Assembly: GCA_028274465.1 (NCBI GenBank)
Contig: CM051455.1
Span: 124,593,462 to 124,657,461, forward strand
Length of the DNA stretch: 64,000 nucleotides
Source of the DNA: Plantago ovata
Lineage: Eukaryota; Streptophyta; Magnoliopsida; Lamiales; Plantaginaceae
Direction of reading: 5' to 3'
The position numbers were made by a program, and so were the translations under genes. The notes under the pieces are model-generated. The model saw only the letters and a list, made by a program, of their open reading frames with translations. It did no database searches and had not been told where the DNA came from. This document shows positions 58,531-64,000 of this stretch, one piece after another. Each line of letters starts with the position of its first letter. Position 1 is the first letter of the stretch.

Positions 58531-58721
58531 TTTTAATTTTTCTACTTTATATTATTTTCTTCAACTGAGAGATAATTAGTTCTCCTACATTATGTTGATA
58601 TTTATACAAGTAGACCATGTAAAGTAACATGAGTAAAGTAATTAAAAAAAAAAATGCACATATAAGAATGCTATTATCTTTAATTTTTACAAATAAGTTT
58701 GATATATTGGATCTAAGGGAT

Positions 58722-59582
58722 GCAGAATGTAACCCTATGGATACCGTCAACTTTGTTCGGAATTTTTCAGAATTCCACAGGACTCATGCTTTCAGAGCTA
58801 CAACCCAGTGGGTCGACAAGGAGCATACTGTGCTTGGACCCTGGCAGTCCCCTCCGGAAGGTTACATAAAAGTAAATTTTGATGCAGCAGTACCTGTTGA
58901 TGGTACGTTTGGAGGTATAGCAGCTGTGTGTAGGGACTTTACTGGACTGATATTAGCATGGCGTCGGGTCAAACTACGAGCTCACTATGATGTTGGGATT
59001 GCTGAATTGCTAGCGGTGAAATTGGGCATGGAGCTTGCTGTGCATATGGGATATAAAAGAATTATATTGGAAGGGGACGCGCTGCAGGTGGTGCTGGATA
59101 TTATTCATAGCTCGCCTAGACTTTCTGTGAATGGAAATATCCTCTCCGATGTTCAAGACATGATGAAAACTTTTGATGCGGTCTCCGTACAACATGTGCG
59201 TCGTGAGTCCAACCAACTGGCGCATAAATTGTGTCATGACTTCGGGCTGGACGCTATGGGGTATATGGTACTGCCTTTCGACTTTGATGAGCCCGGATGA
59301 CTATCAGTCAGATTTGTGGAGACTGTCTTTTAGACTGGCGCCTTTTCCTTTCTGTTATTTCTACGTTTACTGCAGACTTTTGTTAGTTCTTTGTTTGTTC
59401 TTTGCTTTGTTCGGTTTTTTTCTCTCTTACTAGCTTAGTTTAGATTTAGCTGGTGACCAGTCTAGATGTTCAGTTTTTAAGCCGGTCTGTGATGTCTTGC
59501 TCCTGTTTGATGTACTGCTACTTTGCCTATTGGCTTTTTGATGGTTATATAATACCATGATTTTTCTCAAAAAAAAAAAATA
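58722..59582 (+). mobile_element. 5'-truncated LINE with RNase H end
   Basis: A perfect 11-bp target duplication, atctaagggat (58711-58721 and 59583-59593), flanks the element, and an A run (59569-59580) ends it: a classic target-primed insertion. The coding part reaches to 59300 and is the C-terminal RNase H of plant L1 LINEs: 'VNFDAAVPVDG' (first Asp), 'IAELLAVKLGMELA' (Glu), 'ILEGDALQVV' (second Asp), 'VRRESNQLAHKLCHD' (last Asp region). The frame is open to the stop, so insertion is fairly recent. Confidence 0.9.
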
Positions 59583-59958
59583 ATCTAAGGGATTAAGGAT
59601 GGAAATTGTAATTTAATTTTTACCTTTTTTTATAGGATTACATCGCAAAGTCTCATAAGAGACCGTCTCTTTTTAAGTTAAGAAGAGACCGTACTATTAT
59701 GCACTTTACCAACAACATGTTATAATCAATACAAAATTCGGTGGCAAAAGTGTAATTAATGATAAATATGAGGTCCTTTCGGCAAATTACACTTCTTCTT
59801 TCTTTTAATCTAACTTCTCGCCCAGATCTCTCTATGGTTCGCCCAGATCTGTCCATGGCCATGACTGTATCTCTTCTCTCTCTCTTTCTTCGTTATTTTT
59901 CGGTTTACCTTCTTCTCTATGGCTCTACCTTCTTTCTTTGGTTTTCTTTCGCGGCCAT

Positions 59959-60012
59959 GGCATCAGCTCAACCTGAAGCTCGATTAGTTCGTCTCTCTCG
60001 ATGCCTTTTAGG
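59959..60012 (+). CDS. Candidate first exon of MULE C left gene
   Basis: Just inside the left TIR an ATG is followed by 18 codons ('MASAQPEARLVRLSRCLL') up to a donor (ttttag|gttggt at 60012). A possible 3' exon follows an acceptor near 61588 (tgcacag) and encodes 'KKRGLMSG' and stop; MULE B's counterpart ends 'QKKMR'. The left array would lie in the intron. Function unknown. Confidence 0.35.
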
Positions 60013-60339
60013 TTGGTATTTTCTTCAATCCATTTCGATCGGGTCGTAATTTGTATGATTCTAATATTCTCAACAATGGCGCTTGGTTTGTTTCCGTGCT
60101 ATTATCTGATGGCAATGAATATTTTTATTGTCTTTGAAGAATTTAGGGTTATTGTGGTGTTCGATGTGGTCTTGGTATGGCTTGATTAAGATTGCTTTTT
60201 AGTTGTGGACCACGTTGTTGTTGTTATTTGCATTTAGATTTATGTAGATATGTGTTTGAATCGAAGTTTGTTGGTGATAGATGTCAGCTTTTGCATCTAG
60301 ATGTAGATTTATGTTCATCTCATGAATTTTTTACGTTCA

Positions 60340-62330
60340 GCGATATTCGCCATGTTCTGTACAATATTGCCCATGTTCTAGCCAATATTATCCATGTTCT
60401 GACTGATATGCTCACTGTTTTTAATGCTCTGTTTCTTTTTTTTTTAACTGTTTTTATGAAAAATTGTCTCTACATTGTTTTTCCTTGTATTTACTAGATT
60501 GAGGTTTATCGTTTGATGAAGTAGTCGAGTATACTTGTGAATCTGTTTGGAGTGATGCTGAATTGTTGTTTATGAGCTACTTTTTTATTATTATTTTTTA
60601 TATTGAGTTGCTTTTATTTGTAGCAGATCTTAGCACCACGGATGGGAAATATGTTCTATGTTCTTAAATATATTGTCCATGTTTGTAGGTATATTGTCTA
60701 TGTTCATGTTCTTAATAGTAGTAGTGGTAGTGCTAGTGGTGGTGGTGGTAGTAGCAGTTAGTAGTAGCATCATTAGTAGTAGTTGTAATTAGTATCACTA
60801 GTTAGGAGGAGCAGCGTTAGTTGTAGTAATTAGTAGTAGCAGCACCGTTAGTGGTAGTGGTAATAGTAGCAGCAGGATTGGCTCTAAAGGTGTTAAGGGG
60901 TGTTATTTGTTGAGTACTTGAGTATCAGGTAGATGGCATTTGCTTGTGGTAATTGGGTTATAACTTGCGTATAACCCAATTAGTTTTTACTCTTCATGTT
61001 GCTTTGTTACTCTTGTTTTTTCATAAGTTGTGACTAGTGATTTCGTAGGTGAACTTGATCCTTGAAACTTGTTTGTTTTGTTTTGGAGTAGTTACTACCT
61101 TTGTTGTTCCCCCCCCTTTGGTTTTCGGGAGTTGTTATCCTTGTTTTTTTGTCGTTTCGATGTTTCTATATTGGACACACCTTTACATAATCTACAAATT
61201 ATTACCCATGTTTCTAAGCATATGTCCCATGTTTTGAACATTATTACCCATGTTTCTTATATTATGTCATATCATATTGTTTGATATGTCCCATGTTCTT
61301 ATTTTGATTTTTAGTGTATATTGATATTGTTCTGATTATGGTCCATGTTTTTAAAATTATTACCTATGTTCCTTACAATATTGTCCATGTTTTTAACATT
61401 ATTACCCATGTTTCTAAGCATATGTCTCATGTTTCGAAGCATACGCCCCATGTTTTTAACATTATTACCCATGTTCTTATTTTGATTTTTAATGTATGTT
61501 GATATTGTTCCATGTTTTTAAGATTATTACCTATGTTCCTTAAAATATTACCTATGTTTGTTTTGTTCTTGTATATTATGTGCACAGAAGAAACGAGGAC
61601 TAATGTCGGGTAGCAAGCAAAGAGCCAATTGATTCATGTTGAGACAAAAGATTGTATGTCTTTAAGAAGATGGAGTCTCCTTGTCATCCGAAGAAGATCA
61701 AGAAATTAATGGTTGGACTTGCGTTTTTGCGTGCTACCTCTATTCCGATGATCTATTTTGTTTGACATCATAGAATGTAATTGGTAGAACATTGGTTGGT
61801 GATCTGGTAGGAAACTGGTGTAGGAAATTTGGTTGTAAGTCTGACTTTGGTTGGTGATCATGTGCTTTTGGAAGTGAATATTATGTAATGACTGCTCTAT
61901 TTTTCTAGTTATATTTTCCATGTTTTTAAATATACTTCCCATGTTTCTGAATATATATCCTATGTTTCTGAAAATATGTCCCATGAACATGCAAATGTTT
62001 TCCATGTGTCTATAAATGCCATGTTTTTAAATATATTGCCCATGTTTCTAAATATATATTCCATGTTTTTGAAAATATGTCTCATGCACTCGTAAATGTT
62101 GTCCATGTGTATGAATATATAAATGCCATGTTTTTAAATATACTGTCCATGTTTCTTAATAGATATCTCATGTTTCTGAAAATATGTCTCATGCACTCAT
62201 AAATGTTGTCCATGTGTCTGAATATATCCCATGTTTATTATGTTCAAGTTCTTGAATATATATCCCTATACTTCCCATGAAACATGCAATATTGTCCATG
62301 TTTCTGAAAATATATCCCATGTTCTTTACA
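60340..62330 (+). repeat. Left 21-bp array of MULE C (CCATGTTT-type)
   Basis: Copies of 'cccatgttt' follow each other at exactly 21 bp in several runs, for example 61206-61260, 61385-61480 and 61940-62000. Around 62010-62230 a higher-order unit of about 106 bp, itself made of 21-bp units ('ccatgtttttaaatata', 'atgtctcatgcact'), is present twice. GTA/GTG trinucleotide runs interrupt at 60710-60880. Confidence 0.85.
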
Positions 62331-62644
62331 GGTTCTATTTGTTTGTTGCAACTGTATTTGTTTCAAAATATCTCCGGCGTACTAAAATAAGAAAATAAAA
62401 AGGAACTAGTATACTGATAATGTACTAATAACATCTATGAGAATATATCATGCTCAAATAGTACCCATGTTCATGAGAATATATCTATGTTCCTTCAAAT
62501 AATATCCATGTTCATGAGAATATATCTCATGTACTCAAACTTTAACATAGATAGATCGTAAAACACTTATTAAAATGTCATACATAATATTACAGTGAAC
62601 TTAAAGTCTAAAATTACTTATAAAATAACAATTTTACATAACAA

Positions 62645-62731
62645 TTATTTTTCCGAATGTGCCACGAACTCGGTTGGTTTCTTATTTTTCCTCCTAAATT
62701 TTGTCAAAATCTCCGCCAACATTACTAATAC
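62645..62731 (-). CDS. Conserved terminal exon of MULE C right gene
   Basis: On the minus strand after an acceptor (atatgcag|gtatta) the frame 'VLAEILTKFRRKNKKPTEF' leads to a stop 28 codons on. Position and start match the exon at 16759-16908 of MULE B, though the C-terminal halves differ. It lies between left and right arrays as in B. Confidence 0.4.
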   Translation of the reverse strand, partial: VLVMLAEILTKFRRKNKKPTEFVAHSEK

Positions 62732-62749
62732 CTGCATATGAAATCATGA

Positions 62750-63180
62750 AGCATATTGGTGAGTTCATAGGACATATTTCTTAGAACATGGGCAATATTG
62801 TTAGGAACATATTTAGTACTGCATGGTCCAACATTTACGTGCATGTTATTCATAAACACATCATACAGTTGAGTTCATGGAACATATTGCTTAGAACATG
62901 GGCAATATTATTGAGAACATAGAGTCTACTGCATAGGTGGATATTTCATACTTTCAATGTATAAAACATAGCATACTAGTGAGAACATGGTCAATATTGT
63001 TTAGAACATGGATTATATTGCTGAGAACATAGTGTTTATCGCATAGGTCAATTTTTTCATTAAAAAAAAAAACAGAGCATTAGACAACCGTGAACATATT
63101 GTTGAGAACATGGACAATATTGGTGAAAACATGGGTAATATTGTTGAGAACATAGCAAATATCGCAGAACGTAAATTTTT
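62750..63180 (-). repeat. Right 21-bp array of MULE C (inverted)
   Basis: The plus strand shows 'gaacatg-acaatattg-tga' units. At 63112, 63133 and 63154 three run at exactly 21 bp, and others between 62760 and 63030 are at 21 bp or multiples. Orientation is opposite to the left array. Confidence 0.8.
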
Positions 63181-64000
63181 ATGAGATTTACATAAATCTA
63201 CATCTAGATGTTAAATCTAACATCTATCATCAACAAACTTCGATTCAAACACTTATCTACATAAATATAGATGCAAACACCTACAAAAACGTCTATTCAA
63301 ACACAAATCTACATAGATCTAGATGTAAACAATTACAAAAAGTCGATCTAGCATATTCTCTACCAAATCATTCGATCTAACACAAATCTATATAAGTTTA
63401 AATGCAAACAACTACATAAACTTCAATCTAGCATATTTTCTATCAAATCGTTCAATCTAGAAGCTCATAGAGGTAGAAAACATGAAATTTCATGAACGTA
63501 GAACATTACCTTTTGTTTCTAGACGATGATGGTGACCTAGAGATGTTGATGGAGCAGTAGAGAACGACGACGACAGTGGAACGGCGGCGATGGGTGGTGG
63601 AACGACGGCGATCGGTGGTGGAAAGAGAGTTTCTCTCTCTAGAATGTGTATATGAATGAAATTTAGGGTTTTTGGTGTATTAAATATCCTATATATACTA
63701 GATCCATATTATAGGATCCGGTTAGACCTGGTTTTTTTACCTAGTTGCTAGCTTTTAGCTGATTTGGGGTGTTTTAGAAGCTAGCTTTTGGTTTGGGGTT
63801 GTTTTGTAACTAATATAAATTGGTCTCTATGGTCTCTATCTAGGGGTGGTCTCTTAGGAGACTCACTCTATATATGGGATAAAAAAGTTGTATATAGTAC
63901 ATCTAAAGTGTAATAAAAGGGTCAACAAAGGTATCAACTAAATTCACTGTATAGTACGTGCTCTTATTTAATTATTGTGGGTATGTTTGAACCTACTTCT

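Larger units (their letters stand above)
59644..63868. mobile_element. MULE 'C': 4.2-kb sister of MULE B
   Basis: The left tip CGCAAAGTCTCATAAGAGAC is identical to that of B. The inverted right tip reads GAGTGAGTCTCCTAAGAGAC. Regions inside both TIRs also match B, for instance 'ctctctctagaa-tgtg' and 'actagatccatatt-taggatccgg' on the right. The 9-bp flanks (ggattacat, tatatatgg) do not match, so the duplication has decayed or the ends have changed. No transposase is present. The left array spans 60340-62330 and the inverted array 62750-63180. Confidence 0.8.

Noticed and set aside
60192-60497. Hydrophobic open frame that looks like a membrane protein
   Set aside because: Its heptad-like pattern follows directly from the 21-bp array and the frame has no independent support.
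59635-63877. 9-bp target duplication for MULE C
   Set aside because: The two flanks (ggattacat and tatatatgg) do not match; the relation to B rests on the TIRs and interior only.

Overview
This is nuclear DNA of a flowering plant, a eudicot. Its genes are AT-rich and intron-bearing with GT/AG splice sites. Gene families include a P-class PPR protein, an LRR receptor kinase, CYP706-type P450s and a plant-type RPA70-like protein, and every major class of plant transposable element is present. The organism cannot be named more closely from the sequence; an asterid is a guess.

Only two host genes look whole: a mitochondrion-type PPR gene (21849-24503, minus) and a two-exon LRR receptor-like kinase (26237-29762, minus). 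Three other host loci are relics. A ribonucleotide reductase large-subunit pseudogene lies just downstream of the PPR gene. A CYP706-like P450 survives as a 5' piece (58216-58530) and a 3' piece (40670-41511), with about 16.7 kb of transposons between them. The 5' flank of the receptor kinase is duplicated (31492-32600).

Layout: 1-4465 Athila-like Ty3/gypsy remains with three LTR pieces, two of them inverted relative to the first. 4466-7078 a decayed MULE with transposase and GRF zinc-finger gene. 7112-11582 MULE 'A', no transposase, 9-bp target duplication. 12080-13215 a LINE split by a small hAT element. 14064-18740 MULE 'B' with 9-bp target duplication and a nested MITE. 19044-29762 the host gene block. 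29763-33390 duplicated flank plus a Stowaway-like MITE. 33391-37566 a Helitron carrying an RPA70-like gene. 37567-40660 AT-rich DNA with a MITE and a doubled Helitron 3' end. 40670-58530 the split P450, containing a Tat/Retand-like gypsy piece, a CACTA (TNP2) piece, palindromic repeats, two hairpins and a SINE. 58722-59582 a 5'-truncated LINE with target duplications. 59644-63868 MULE 'C', sister of B.

The most unusual signal is shared by A, B and C. Each is a 4.2-4.7 kb TIR element with no recognisable transposase. Each is filled by two long arrays of a short motif that repeats every 21 bp and points inward from both ends. A uses a TGTGGTTTTAAG-like motif, while B and C use an unrelated CATGTTNT-like motif, so the same 21-bp (two helical turns, or seven codons) architecture appears in two sequence-unrelated families. 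The arrays lie in what look like introns of two small convergent genes per element, and one terminal exon of these is conserved between B and C.
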